A DNA stretch of 64,000 bases from Cyclina sinensis. Lineage: Eukaryota > Mollusca > Bivalvia > Venerida > Veneridae. The stretch spans positions 10,380,821 through 10,444,820 of the forward strand of contig JAAONU010000013.1 of NCBI GenBank assembly GCA_012932295.1, in the 5' to 3' direction. The notes below the pieces were generated by a model. That model was not told the DNA's origin. It searched no databases and worked only from the letters and a program-made list of their open reading frames with translations. This document shows, piece after piece, positions 45,291 through 60,200 of the stretch (its first letter is position 1; every line of letters starts with the position of its first letter). A program made the translations under genes and the position numbers.

Positions 45291-48200
45291 GCCTTGGAAC
45301 TTGACAGGTTTGGTTCTGGGTTTCATTGCTGACGCTGCAGACTCGTAGTCGTCACCAGATGGCATATCTACCTTATTTATATACACTTGAGCATTGGCTG
45401 CTTTGCTATCAAAATCTATGTCGTGATTAACATTCATATTCTCCCCAGCGGTTGTGTTTTCATCAAAACATATATTATCATATCCTGCACTGGCTTTATC
45501 ACGTGGTCCAAGTATTTGATAGTTATTAACATAATCGCTGCCACTAGCCTCCTCTGATAAGTTGTCTCTTTCTAGTTTTAAATGCACTTCGTCAGCTTCT
45601 TTTGACGGTGATCCGATTTTTTCTTGTAACTTTACTGCCTGGCCTGTTTCCGCTTTGGGCGACTTTGCTTTCTTTGCCAGTTTGATGATTAAACCTGGAT
45701 TTTTTCGCCTGAAATAAGTAGATAGTAAATAAATAAAAAATATAAGGGAAAAACGCAATTATCAGTACATTCGAGGTTAATACTTCATACAAACGTAAAA
45801 TGTTAAGGGTTTTGTGTCTTGAATCTTTGCCTTGGGTCTTAATATTACAATATTTAGTTGATTTTTAATTGTAATTCAATGCAAAAGTCGGTGTTAAAGT
45901 CGTGTTCATATTACGGACATCGAAGCAACGAAACTTAAAGAGGCTGTACTCCAGATTTGACATAAAAAATTTTTTCGATAAATTATATATTTAGAGATTA
46001 TAACAACATAATATTTTACTTCAAAACTGATTATAAAAGTCAAAATAGAAATAAAAAAAATATTTTCGCTCCAGCCTGATTTGAACTCTGGACCCTCATG
46101 TTAACAAAATATTTCCAACGCTTTTACTGTCACCACCATCGCCGCATGTGATATAACAGATATTTACTTTAAATCTTATACGATATAGTTATACCGTCGC
46201 GTTACGGTATAGCATTTTGAAAGGGAAAAAAATCAATTTATAATGTAATTATTCGACTTATTTTTTGTCAGTAGGTTATTTTTTAAGCATTAATCATAAA
46301 TATGACAAGAAATTTATAATACAAGAAAACTTTCCTTTTTTTGTCATCTGGAGCACAGCATCTTTAATATAGGCTTTTTATCTATTATTACACTCTTACC
46401 GAAAAGAATTTTACCTTCATTAATCCTGTTGGCTTATAATGAAGGAAAGAAATAAAACTACTTGCGTAGACTTGCGTATATTTTTTTCATTTTTTTACAA
46501 AATTTTAAGTAGAACGTGTTTCAAGATAAAATGTCGTAACAAACATTTTCATGCAAATCGAATAAACTGGTCATAGTTATTGTTTTTAATCGCATATATA
46601 CAATAAATATGTAAATCTAAATAAAAAGATGAGGAAGTAAATTCTGTTACCGTCTTATCAGACAAACAACAACAATAACAACGGTTGTAACAACCAGAAC
46701 AACTGACACTGAGGCACCAACAATAACACTGACATCTGTACCTTAAATATAATAGCTTAAAGGTAAAAACAGTATAGAGGATAGATATTTGAAGTACCTT
46801 CCTGTCTCAAAGATAGACAAATTATTTCATTTAATAACGTATACGTAAGTACTGGTTAAAGGATATATGATTACAATCTTTGTTGATGAAATGAACAACT
46901 CACATGGGTAAAACGAAAAACCCCAGGTACACAATTTCACTTTCTGATATATATAGCACTGTTAAGTTTCATGACCCTGGGGGCAACAATGTTGGCTGAG
47001 CATATAACACTAACATTTTGGTAGCTTTTTTCACTAAATCAAGGGCAATAGCTCTTCTCTCCCTCGGAGGAGGTAAACAGAAAACCCCAGTCGTGCAACT
47101 TCATTTGCTAGTCTATATCCGTATGAAGTTTCATGACCATAAGTCTAATAGTGTTGGCTGAGCGCACAACACAAATGTTTGGTATCTATTTTAACTTAAT
47201 TAGGGGACATAACTCTGCTTTCGCCTGATGAAGGGAGACTAAAATCCCCAGGTGGGCAACTTCATTTGTTGATCTATATCTCTGTGAAGTTTCATGATCC
47301 TAAGCGTAAAAGTTGTGTCTGAGCGCATGACACAATCTTTTAAACAATGGAGCATACAAAGGATCCCCTATATTGATTCGTTTGAACAATTTTAACTCAT
47401 TCATTCGAAACAATTCTGTCTACAGTAGCATGTTTATGCTGTTTATGCGTCGGACTAAAAGCACTATATTTCTTCCTATTATCTGCTTAATACCAGTAAA
47501 TAACAGCAGGGCAATGATGGCCTGATACAGTCCACCTGAGTACCTATGTCCTCATTGAAAGCATTACAGCATATATAATTTATCAAACAGAGAAAAGAGT
47601 TTTAAGTCAACCAACTTAGTTTTTCTTTCCCTGTAATCTAAATCTAGAGCCCGCATGACACATTTTCAATCTCTAAAGCACAAGGTGCAAGTGTAGTGAA
47701 AAACGAGTAAAACATGACCTCTAGGGTGTCAAATAGGTTTTCAATTTGTTACCTTTTATTATCAAGTTGAATGTTTATCAAAGAAATTTTAAGGCAAATA
47801 TCCTAATTAAAATTAATGATGATTGGACAAAAATGCAACATATAAATTGTTCTTTTCGCTGATCCGAGACAGTGACCTTAATTTTGACCAAACATGATCC
47901 TGCCTAGGCCTTATCCTGCAGATCATAAAAGCACATATTTTTTACCAAATCTTGTGAAGATTTGGTCAAGCAATTAACCTCTGGTGTCACACAGTTTTCA
48001 CTGATTTGTGACCTAGTTTTTGACATGACTAAGTCTCACCTCAATCCTCCTACAGATCATTAAAACAATCAAAATAATCAATTTTATTGAACACTGGAGC
48101 TAAAATGTGACCAAAAGAATGTTCACAAGGTTTCAGTCACCTAATCTGGTCCCTAATTTTGTCCAATATGACCCAGTTTCGAACTAACACCAAAGACAAA

Positions 48201-51200
48201 TAATTGTTGTAAATATCAAGGTTGGGCCCAAAATGTGCCTTCTAGAGTGTTCAAAAGGTTTTCAACTTAGCCCAGCCTTCGATGCAATATCAGATGTAGC
48301 AGAGAGATCATCAGGGCTAATATTGTGACAAAAACATGAGTGTACGCAAAACTTTCCGATGTCTATGACCTAAAGTTTGACCCAATATGACCCGGTTTCA
48401 ATCTCTCCCGAGTTCTCATTCAAACAAATATTCCTACAAAGTTTCACGAAAATTTGGTAAAAAGAAAATGTGAATACCAAATTGTTCAGTGTGTTAGTGT
48501 TTTTTATATTAACTGGAGACCTAGTTTTCGAACCCTCATAACTCGTTTACCCACTAGCCTAACAAATAATTAGAACAACATTCTGACCAAGTTCCATGAC
48601 GATTTGAGCCCTGTTATCTCTAAAGTGTTAACAATTTTTTCCACAGACCCGAGCTGTTGACCTAGTTTTTGACCAGAATAACCTGTTTTCAAACTCATTC
48701 GATAAATCCTCATGACAAATATTCTGACTTGGATTTATGAAGAGCTGGCCAAAATATCTAGAATGTGCCAAATATGTTCTACTGATATGAGTTTTTGACA
48801 TATTTTAACATATCTGCCACAAATTAATCCAAGAGATGGATAACAGTACAGAAAAAAACATTGTAATCAAATGACATGGCTGAACAGACGTGTAGATTTA
48901 CACTATGTTACGTGATAGACTGTCAATTTGTTCCCCGTATAAATATCTAAACGTGGAAAAATTGATAAAATGTGGTTTTAAACAGTAAAAGTTTAGGTGC
49001 CAACATTATTTTCGTACAATCACATCTTTTTAATTACCTTGTCCGATTGTTGTGGCTGACAAAACATATGCCGTAGAAGTCGAAGTTGTAGACTGTTGAG
49101 CAAATGGTGGAGCTGAAAGTATTTATATAACATGCTTATCTGCAAGTAAATGCAAGTACATGTTTGTGCTGGTTGTAATACGACTGTTGATGTAAATGTT
49201 TGGAAGTATAAACTACGTAGGGTATTAAGAAGTTACGATGATTCGAAAATACGAAATTTGTTTTGAAATGCATATTTGAATCTCCAAGTACGTGTTAGAA
49301 TTGCATTTGACAATGCACATTTAAATCCAAAAGTAGATGCCAGAAGTAAATTTTAATTACATTGTCCGATTGTTGTGGCAGACCAAACATTTGCTGTAGG
49401 TGTCAAAGTTGTAGATTGTAGAGCAAATGGTGGAGCTGAAAGTATTTATATAACATGCTTATCTGCAAGAAAATGTTGTGCTGGCTGTAATACGACTTTT
49501 GATGTATATGTTTGGAAGTGTTTACTACGGAGGGTATTAAAAAGTTACGATGATTCGAAAATATGAAATTTGTATTCAAATACACATTTGAATCGAGAAT
49601 GCACATTTTAATCCAAAACTACATGCCAGAAGTATATTTACGCACATTTAAATCCCCTACTACATGACAGAAGTGCAATCTCGAATGTACATTTAATGCC
49701 ATATCAAAAGACTATTTTCGAATTCGTATCTCCAACCACCAGCTAGAAGAGCATATTCAAATTGATATCTGAATCCCCGACTGCAGGCCAGAATTTTATA
49801 TTCAAAAACATTTGAGTCCAAAACTACAGGCTAATAGTATATTTTTGAATTCACATTTGAACCACCCAACTACAGGCATTATGCATATATGACATTCCAA
49901 CTATCAACAATAAGCCAAATTCACACAAACCTTTATGCCTCTGATCTGAGTCAAGATGAAGAATCAAAACCATTCAAAAAGTAGTTACAAGTTTCGAATT
50001 CTAACATAAAAAAGTCACTCCAAATAAATTCAAAAGGTGATAGAGTGTCCCAGTTTTGGTGATATTATCTTTTCATAAAGTTGTCGTGCAAATCTTATAC
50101 TTTATCGATATTAAGTCCAAGACATTAAACTTTAAATTATTGTGAAAGTGGCCTCAGCTTAACCCTCTATCAATATACTGAATCTAGGTAAACGACTAAA
50201 TTGTCTATGTGAAAAGTTATTTAGTCCAAAAATTTCGAAAATTCAAACTAAAACAATGTACAAAGGAAATACAAAACTACACGTTATCTTAACAACTCAA
50301 AGTTTTCTTACTGGCTTGACAGAGGACACTTTTTGCCGTATCATTTACTGTGAACCGAATCTGTTTATCTTTCGTCATGTATCCAAACTGTATTTGTCTG
50401 TAAGTATCTTTTCCAATCCAATCTGTGAATTAAATGAGACACATGCACTATTATTTATCAGAACTCTTTTTTGTTTATTTAAAATGTTTAAATAGAGAAT
50501 TTCTTCGACATATTCTATAACTACTACCAAAATGCATATTGAAACGTGGACAGCCATACTCACAGCTGCATCGTACTCTTCGAACACAAGAAGTTAAGAG
50601 AGGGGGGGGAGGGGGGGGGAGGTGTCAGAGCTCTCTTAAAAGATCGGCGTTCTTAAACTAACGTTTTACACTAGACACTACTATAAACTTCAGATAGCTC
50701 TCCTGCTGTTTAAGGTTTCAGTTGGTACGCTGATAAATCGCAACCTGAATTCGGACTTTTTCTCCCAAAATGCCATTATCGGTGTACCAGAGTGTCACAC
50801 AAATATGTCATGCACATTTTCAAAGACTAACTGGCAACTACCATCTGTTTTTATAGATAATTAGAAGTTGGTAAGCACATAGTTGTTTAGCGGCTTCGTG
50901 CATGTTGAGTTTGGTTGAAATATGTAAACATTAAAAAAATCAAAGATACATCTGTATCTGATGTATCTGTCTTATATAGTCTCAGATTATTAATGAAACT
51001 TACAGTTCAAGGCATAATAATGATGATGATGATGACAATGATGATGACGACGACGATGATGATCATGATGATGATGAGGGATGATATACAGTAACTTCTC
51101 ACTAAAGTTGATTCTTTTTCGTTTTGTATATAATTCGTAAGTTAAACAGTAAATGTTTACAAACATGATAAATCAAAATTTAGTATCGACGACTTCAGAA

Positions 51201-54200
51201 ATCCATTTTTGAGAAACTACATGGTAAAGTCTTATATGTTTCCTTAAACAGTCAGAACAGTATAAGAATAAAGTTCATCAAAGCTTTTCTGAAGCTCCAT
51301 TGACATTTTCGAAATTTGCTCGGATACATTTTCCTCATCATGAAGTTGGTGGGGTAAAATGGTACTGTGTTCGTATTCTCATTATAGTAGTTCTCAGTAT
51401 TTGATGTTTTGTTTGTTTATTCTCAGCAGTTATACTTTAACAAGTGTGAATGTTTACAGAGTGCATTGTTGTAGTTTTAATGGTCAGACCAAAAATATTA
51501 GTGATATTGTAACGACCAAATAAAGCGTGAGAGATTTAACAATAATGATGATTACAATAATAACAATAATTATCATATCTTTATTCGTGAATTAACAAAT
51601 TAAGACAAATGAAAACAGTAAAGAAATGAATCACAGTTTTTCATAATGTTGCTTTAAAACATCATTTCCAGAACTTGTCGAGTATGTGTTTAGGCTACAA
51701 ATGTTTGTTTATATAAATTTCATTATACGATTATAAATGTATTGTAAAATGCCAAATATTTGAGTTTGTTATGTGAAAAGGATCAACAATTGGTTAAAAA
51801 TATCAGAATCTATTTTTTTTTATATGTGTGAAGAATGCGATATGGGAAACAGTGTGTGCTTTGAGGGCATTTTTTACAAAAATTAGATATTAAATACATT
51901 TTTAAATTATAATCGTTGCTGCTATGATATTAGGACAAGGTTCAACTTTTCGGAAAAAAATGACAAATCATTTTTTTGTGTGTGTGTAAATATTTAAAAT
52001 TTTGGCAATACCTTTATATGTGAAGATGACTTTGCTGCTAATCACACCTGACCAGGAAGGTGTCGTAACACCCTGTATTCGTCCGAGAGTTTCCCAAGAA
52101 GCAGGACGTAACCCGTTTTGGAAACAATTTATAACGGCGCCCTTCCATGGTCTGTTGGTTTCGTCAATACTTGTCACACCCGTTCCTTAAAATGTCAATG
52201 TGTATGAGGTACTGAAATCAGCGAACAACATTCGGCTCGGCATGCTTGTTTAATGTCGAGCTCAGAACTAAGCTGGTTCGACCTTTATATTTTTCATTTA
52301 TTTTTTTTCTTTATTTCACTTCCTTTGAAAAATAATTTAGTCACCTTTATAAATAAACATAATTAAACATTAGTTCATTTGAATGTGAGAGATATTTATT
52401 TTATGCCTACCAATGAAATATAGGGAAATATCAGTGAGATAAAAGTGATAATCCACTGTTTTGAATCAGTGAAATTACCATTTTGATAATCCACTGTTAG
52501 TGCCGGAACTTGTTTCCCCACCACGTAAAAACAAGAGAATCTACTGTATTTCAGACAGTGACAGCGAGTGAAATTTATTTACCTTGTTCAATCCAGTTAT
52601 AATATTGAATTCCTGAGCCTAACTAGTTGTGAACAATGATGAAATTCGCCATAAATTATTTAAAATGTCTGATTTGTTTACATAACTCACATGGACAATA
52701 TCCAATATGGCCGACTTTCAATTCAATTGATTGAATATTACTCGGTATTAATCCGTTTTTTATAATTAAAGTATGTATGGCTAAAATTCAATATATATTG
52801 ATAAACTGTGTAGAGAAAAATAAATGTTATTTGATGAAAGTGTATTCAGTTTATTTCAGCAGAAGTAAAGTTATCATATGTATTGGAAATTGTCTGCACT
52901 TTTTTTTTTTTGTAACGGTTTGACCAAAGTACGCATTAACTGATTTGGGGCTCACCATGGGGAATTTATTGAAGGCCCTGAGTAAAAATGTCATAAAATA
53001 CCCATTTTTGACGTGTTGGCATAAAATAAAAAGAAAATTTGTTTGTTTTTTAGTGGAATATGGGAATTTATTTCATCTCGTGAACACCATATGTTTATAT
53101 TTTCACTCGTGGCTGCGCCACTCGTGAAAATATCACATATGGTGTTCACTCGATGAAATAAATTCTCATCTTCCACAAAAACAAACAAATATCCTCTATA
53201 TGTTTACCATTTTCACACAATGACATGCAGTAAAAAGAACAGCTTTCCCAAGTCAATCTATTTGTACCATCTGAGATTCGTTCAAAGTAAGAACAAGCTT
53301 GGTCACTGACACCTGTGATAAATGTATCTGTAAAATGAATTACAAATTTGTTAAACAAAAAATAGTAATAGTTTGACAATAATATAACAATCTCTTAAAA
53401 TTTCCTTTCCGGGCGGAAAGATGAAATGCATCTAGGAATACATGTCCCAGAGCGCATTCGATCTCCGATCTCCCGCGTGACACGCCAACACTCTAATCAC
53501 TGAGGCAAAGATTCGATTCCCTGCCGCAGTTGTCAGAGGTTGTAGAGCATACCGTAACACACCCCTCTTGAAAAAGTCATCATTTATGTGTATTTTTAGA
53601 TCAATTGATCAGACAGAAATCTTGAAAGATTTTTTTTATTTTTATTTTTTTTAATAAATAAGTATAGGATAGGACAAACCCCCATCTTAAGAACATAAAA
53701 GTCCGTAACAGAAAGATGCAATGCATTTTAGAATTCACAACCCAGAGTAGGATTCGAACTCCGATCCCCCGCGTGACATGCCAACACTCTAACCACTGAG
53801 CCAAAGTGTGGATTCCCAAATGCAGTTGTTATAGGTAGGTGTGCACTACACCGTAACAATCTATAGATGTTTTAATGTTTAAGTGGAGTAGATGTTTTCT
53901 TTTCTCCTTTGCTTGTTGTGTAACAGATATCATGTAGGTTAAATCTTACTAATCAAAGTTGCTTTTACATAATTTCAAGAAAGCACATAGCGGAAATCGT
54001 CAAACTCAAGAGAAAGACTAGTAGTGCTTACTCCTAAATGCAAATTATTCAGAAAATACCTTGCAATATTTGAGCGATTTAAGCATTTAATTTGTTTCCG
54101 CACTTCGTGTTACTAGTATAAAAGAAATATTTTACCTTAAAATTAAGAGGATCGAAGTGCAAGTATGTAAAGAATGAGAAAGTTTAGATGCTGATTTATC

Positions 54201-57200
54201 TCTAGGAAAATAGAAGACATTTGCCGAGATAACACCAATGACAGAAAAAAGAAACTATATCCACCTTTTCTGATCACTCTGTATACAGACATATGGCCTT
54301 CTCCTCCACAAACTATACCCTCTTCACCTTCTGTATTACAGGAAGAAGTGCAGTTGATTTTAAAACTTGTGAAAAAACTACTATCTTTCTCCAGACAAAT
54401 GCACTGAAAAATAAATGTTTATATTGTATCTTACACAAAGTTACTCATTCTTTCAATACTTCTGTCTGACTTGGATATTGAGATGTTGTTTCGAAAATGT
54501 GGAAATAATAATAATAATAATAATAACAATAATAATAATAAAACAAGAGATGTTTGTAAAACATATATGCTCCCCCCTTGCGCCCTATCCCTAGAGGCAG
54601 CCATGAAGTTTTGAGGAGCTGGGACCAAGCGTTCTATAGTTATTGATCGGAAACCATTTTGTTATTTAAAAACACTGCGACACTTGACCTTTGACCCAAT
54701 GACCTGAAAAACGATAGTTGTTATCTACTGATCATGGCAAACCAACAAACTAAGTCTGACGAACCTGGGCCGAAGGATTCCCTAGACATTCCGCAGAAAC
54801 TGTTCTAATTTTCAAGGTTACTGTGTCCTTGATCTTTGACCCAATAACCCTAAAAACTACATCTAATTGTCATGACCAACCTTCCCTTGATGTTTTTAGG
54901 AGCTGGGTCCAGGCGTTCTATAGTAATTTATCGGAGAGTATTTTGCTTTACAAGGTCACTGTGGTCTTGACTTTTGACTTGAAAAGCAATAGGGGTTATT
55001 TACTGGTCATGGCCAACCTTTATATCAAGTTTGAGGAACCTGGGGCCAAAACGTTCTATAGTTATAAATTGGAAATCATTTTGCTTTTCAAGGTCTCTGT
55101 GACCTTGGCCTTTGACCTGGTGACTTGAAAAATATAAGTAAAAACCTGGGACATACGGTTCTATAGTTATTGATTGAAAACCTTTTTGCTGTTTAAGGTC
55201 ACTCTGACCTTGACCTTTGACCTGGTACCCTGAAAAACTACAGGGATCATTGAATTGTCAAGGCCAGCCTACACACTAAGTTTGAATAAACTTGATTTAA
55301 AAGGCCTATAGTTATTGATTGAAAACTGTTTTGCTCTTCAGAGTCACTGTGACCTTGACCTTTGACCTGGTAATCTGAAAAACCATATGGGTCATCTACT
55401 GGTCATGAACAACAAACACACTTAGTTTGAACAACCTCGAACTAAGGGCTCTTTAGTTTTTGGTCGGAAACTATTTAGCTCTTCAGAGTCACTGTGACCT
55501 TGACTTTTGACCTGGTGATTTCAAAAACTATCAGGGCCATCAACTTGTCATGACCAACATACACACTAAGTAAGAACAACTTGGAACTTATGGTTCTTTA
55601 GTTTTTGGTCGGAAACTGTTTTGCTCTTCAGTGTCACTGTGACCTTGATCTTTGACCTGGGGACCTAAAGAACTACACGGGACATCTACCAGTCATGTCC
55701 AACCTATGTGCTATGTTTGAACAATCTGGGACCAAGGGTCCTATATTTATTGATCGGAAACCATTTTGTTATTCAAAGTATCTGTGACCTTGACCTTGAC
55801 CTGGTGATAGGAAAAGCTATAGTTGTCATTTACTAGTCATGATCAACCTACACACCAAGTCTGAGGAAGGTGGGTTTAGGGGTTCTGTACATATTGATCG
55901 GAAACCAAAGTGTTTAACGACCGACCGACCGACCTACCGACCGACCGACCGACATTTGCAAAACTATATGCTTATTCATCTTCGATGGGGGGCATAACTA
56001 TAAGATTCGAAAAAAACACTTTTAACTGTAAATTTGGCATTTTGATTTTCATTTGATCTTGCATCGTTTCTTCGCTACTTCGCAACGTTTTGTGGTAACT
56101 TCGCCCATTCAACCTCAAGGGAAACAACGATAAGACGATGTGATGGGAGTTGTCATTTTCAATAGATATATTTCAGAATATTAATCAAGTTGATGACATG
56201 GTCAGTATTCTACTAATCATGAAAATATATTACCTCGTCATTGCTAACTCCAATGAGCTCTTTGTATCCACAAGTCTTGTAACATAATCCGGGTGACCTG
56301 GCTGTCTGGCTAATATTTACTCCTCGATTTTGTTGTCTGTCTATCTTAACACAATCTGTGAAACACGGTTAAAGTTGACAATATAACACTGAAATCAATA
56401 TCAAAACCGAGTGTCCTATTTTTCAAGTTTAAGTTCAAATTATTACTGCTTACAGTCAATACCGACTATACTAGACAAGCATGTTCTTGCAACTCATATG
56501 GGTACTGCTTCCTTGGTTCATACTAGTACTCACACCGAAAGTGAGGACTGTAATGTCACTGGAGACTCTCGACTCTGGTGGGATTCGAACCAGCAACCTC
56601 CAGATCGGGAGTACGGCGCTCTAACCCCTCGACCACAGCTCCTCCTCGTTGCTCATCTCATTGCATTCTTCTTATCTTCACACATAAAGCGGAATATTAC
56701 TTTCAATACTATTATTTTATTATATGATATTCGTAACAATCAGCAACCTAGGTAATCGATGTTTGCTAGAAGTTTTACACGAAATCAATGAGCGATCACA
56801 TTCATGTGGTGGCCAGGACCAAGGAATTAGTCTATATAATTTCGGACAGACGATGTATGCAGGAAGTCATAGGGTTGCAATTTATGATTGAATGTTAGAG
56901 ATTTCTTTGAACTTTCTTCCTGACAGTTAATAGTAGACAGTCCTTATACTTCCACATGTAAGTATTAATGATTTTACTACTACTTTTAAACAAGAACTAT
57001 TGATTAACGATGCTTGTATTTGAATACTTTTAATATTTTCGTTTTTTTAGTTGTGAGTTACGAATAACTATATTTAACAAGATAATACCAAGTCAATACA
57101 TGTTAATATTTATATCGGAAAACAAAAACTGTCACTGTAAGATGATAATGCCCCCGAAACTGGTGATAAGACCTTTGAGCTGAGAACCAGTCATTTAGGG

Positions 57201-60200
57201 GTCAAGAACAAATAAAAATAGACCAGTGGGAAGGTCTTATCCAAAGGGGGTTGTGTCCAAATATGAAGTAATTACACTAACTAATAAAGAAGTTATGGGC
57301 AATGTTAAAGATTTTAGACAATTGGATCTTCAAGGTGAAGGTCATTCAGGGGTCCAGGTCAAATAAATAAAGGTCAGTGAGAAGGCCTTGTCCAAAGGGG
57401 TCTTGTCTCCAAATATGAAGTAGATCCACTTACTTTTAAGGAAGTTATGGCCAAATATTAGTTTTTAGACAATTGGATATTCAGGGGTCAAGGTCAAATA
57501 ATCAAAGGTCAGTGGGAAGGTCTTGTCCAAAGGGTTGTTGTGTCCAAGTAAGAAGTAAATCCACTTACTAATAAGGAAGTTATGGGCAATGTTAAAGTTC
57601 CTGGACAATTGGATCTGTCAGTCAGGGGTCAAGGTCAAATAAATATAGGTCAGTGGGAAGGTCTTGTCCAAAGGGGTGTTGTATCCAAGTATTAAGTAAA
57701 TCTACTTACTAATAAGAAGTTTATTGCCAATGTAAATGTTTTCGGACTGACTGACGGACGGACGGACGGACAGTTCAAAAACTATATGCCTCTCTTCGGG
57801 GGCATAAAAAATCATTATTCAGTATAAATACACAGAAACAATTGTGTTGGTCGGATTACAAAAATGTCTACATCCGCGTCGAACACATGCTGTAAACGGT
57901 AAACATGCATATTACTACTTAAGGCTGGGAACCAGACCAGCAAATTTACTTTGTTTTCGGTTCTTTTTGGATTGAAACTGTATCTGTTTTTAAATCAGTC
58001 AAGGAGGAACGATGATGTAAGGTGAGTTTATTTGAAGTTTTTTTTCATATTGTGAATATTATATTATTTGATCTTCTTTGGAAAAATATGGAAAACAAAT
58101 CAAAAATTGAAAAAAATCAACATTGTGTGACAAATCAGGGTCTTGAAAGACCCTGGACTATAACGAAGTTGGTCTAGTTTTTTTCACATTACAGAATACC
58201 ATACGTTACACAGTCGAGTGCCAGACAGAACCCCATACGGACAAAATCCCACTCTATTATTTTACCTTGATATTTACAGAGCGTACAAAACATCACACAT
58301 GAATTGATTGGACAAAGCTAACAGACAGTTCACCCCCAGACACTTCAGCATGTTGGATATATCTGGGATTTCCCAAAAATATTGAATGGGTATTTTCAAA
58401 ACCCTGCGATTTTTGAATTAAACTAACATGCAATACCGGTGTGAAATGATAAAGCAGTTTGTCAAATTATTACGGATGTGCAAAGTTGTTTTTTGATTCA
58501 CCGACAATACCAAACATTGAAATATGAGAATTCATAGCTAATTAAAGCTGAATATAGTGTCCGCAGTTTGACGATTCGAATTTCTTTCATGAATGCTCTG
58601 TTTGGTTTTATGTAAGGTAATATGAATTTATGCTTTGCTTTTTCTAAACTATTTAGATATGATAATCTCTGCTTGTAAGTCAGCGTCATACATCACAGCA
58701 ACAGGAATTTTGTCAAATCAAATTTAAAAGATGCAGTCTGAGTGTTTTAAGTTTGATGAAGATTTTCAGTAAAACAAAATGTAAATAAAAAAGATTTTAA
58801 AGGAAGCAGTCATCCTATTTGATTGCAAAGTATTATAACCATAGTATTATTTCGAGCTGGCAAGTCCAACATTGAAAGCTGAAGGGTTCTACCAACCACT
58901 GCCTTGACGAAGGATATACCAAAGTTTTAGGTATCAAGCACAAAGCAATATTTTAAATGCCAGGAAAAAATGCTGCTGAATATTAAGACTTTGAGTTTAA
59001 AATGTAGATTGATTTTGTTTATATGACCAGTTCAACATATTTTGACTTAAAGCGTCAAATACCATGACAACATAATTCAGTTGAGTTTCAAAGTATGTTC
59101 AAATTATGCCATTGAGGTCATAAATCGCTCTATCCGAGGGTCATTTGATTTAATTAAGCCTTATATACATGTAGCGAAACAAACTGAAAATCTTCTTCTA
59201 TGAAAACACATGGTTAGGGCTTAGATATTCTTCATGGAGCATCATCTCGAAGTCTTTCAAATGATACTCTTGTGGTCAAAACCAAACTGCCCCAGGGATT
59301 ACCTGAATTTTGTAAAGACTTGCATAGAAAAAATAACTTTAAAAATCTTCTTGTCATTAACCGTAAGGCTTGTGTAAAACGTTTGATGTATATCATGGCC
59401 TAGTAGACGTCTGCCAAATTTGTTCAAATCATGGCACTTGGGTCAAAATTGCCCCTTCCCTGGGGTCACCAAGGCTAAAAATAAACCTTTCAAATTTTTA
59501 CCATAGAGCCTTTATTTATTGACAAATGTCTGAGATGTTTGGTAACTATACGGACCATGCATGAATATCTGCCATTTACCTAGGTCAATGTCAAGGTCAT
59601 TGAGAGTTAAAAAGATTTTTAGACTTGTCCCCATATAGTCTTCATTTATTGATCAATATCTGAGATATTTGTTATGTAGGTAACTTGCATGGATCCCTAC
59701 CTTTTGATGGAATTTAAGGTCACTGGATCGAGGTCAAGGTCTCTAGGGCTAAAAATAGATTTTTCTAAGTTTTGTCATAGAGCCTTTATCTACAGGATGA
59801 TATTTGAGATATTTAATATATAGCCAACTTGCATGAACTTTTTCAATTAAATAAGGGTTAAGGTCACGGAACTTAAATACATTTATCTACTTAACCTCAT
59901 AAAGCCTTCATTTATAGACCAATATCTTTGACATTTGGTATATACGTTCCTTACAAAGACCTCTTCCCTTAGATGGATTTGAGGTCAGTGGGTCAAGTAC
60001 ACCGAGTTTAATAATATTTTTTTCTTTCTGTCATCGGGCCTTTATCTATTGACCGATATCTAAGATATTTGGTTAGTAGGCACCCTTCTTTAACCACAAG
60101 AATTCACTGTGGTCACGGTTACCATGGCTACAAATAGATATTTTTACTTTTCGTTATTCTTCATTTATTGACCATTATATTTATTACATATATATGTTAG

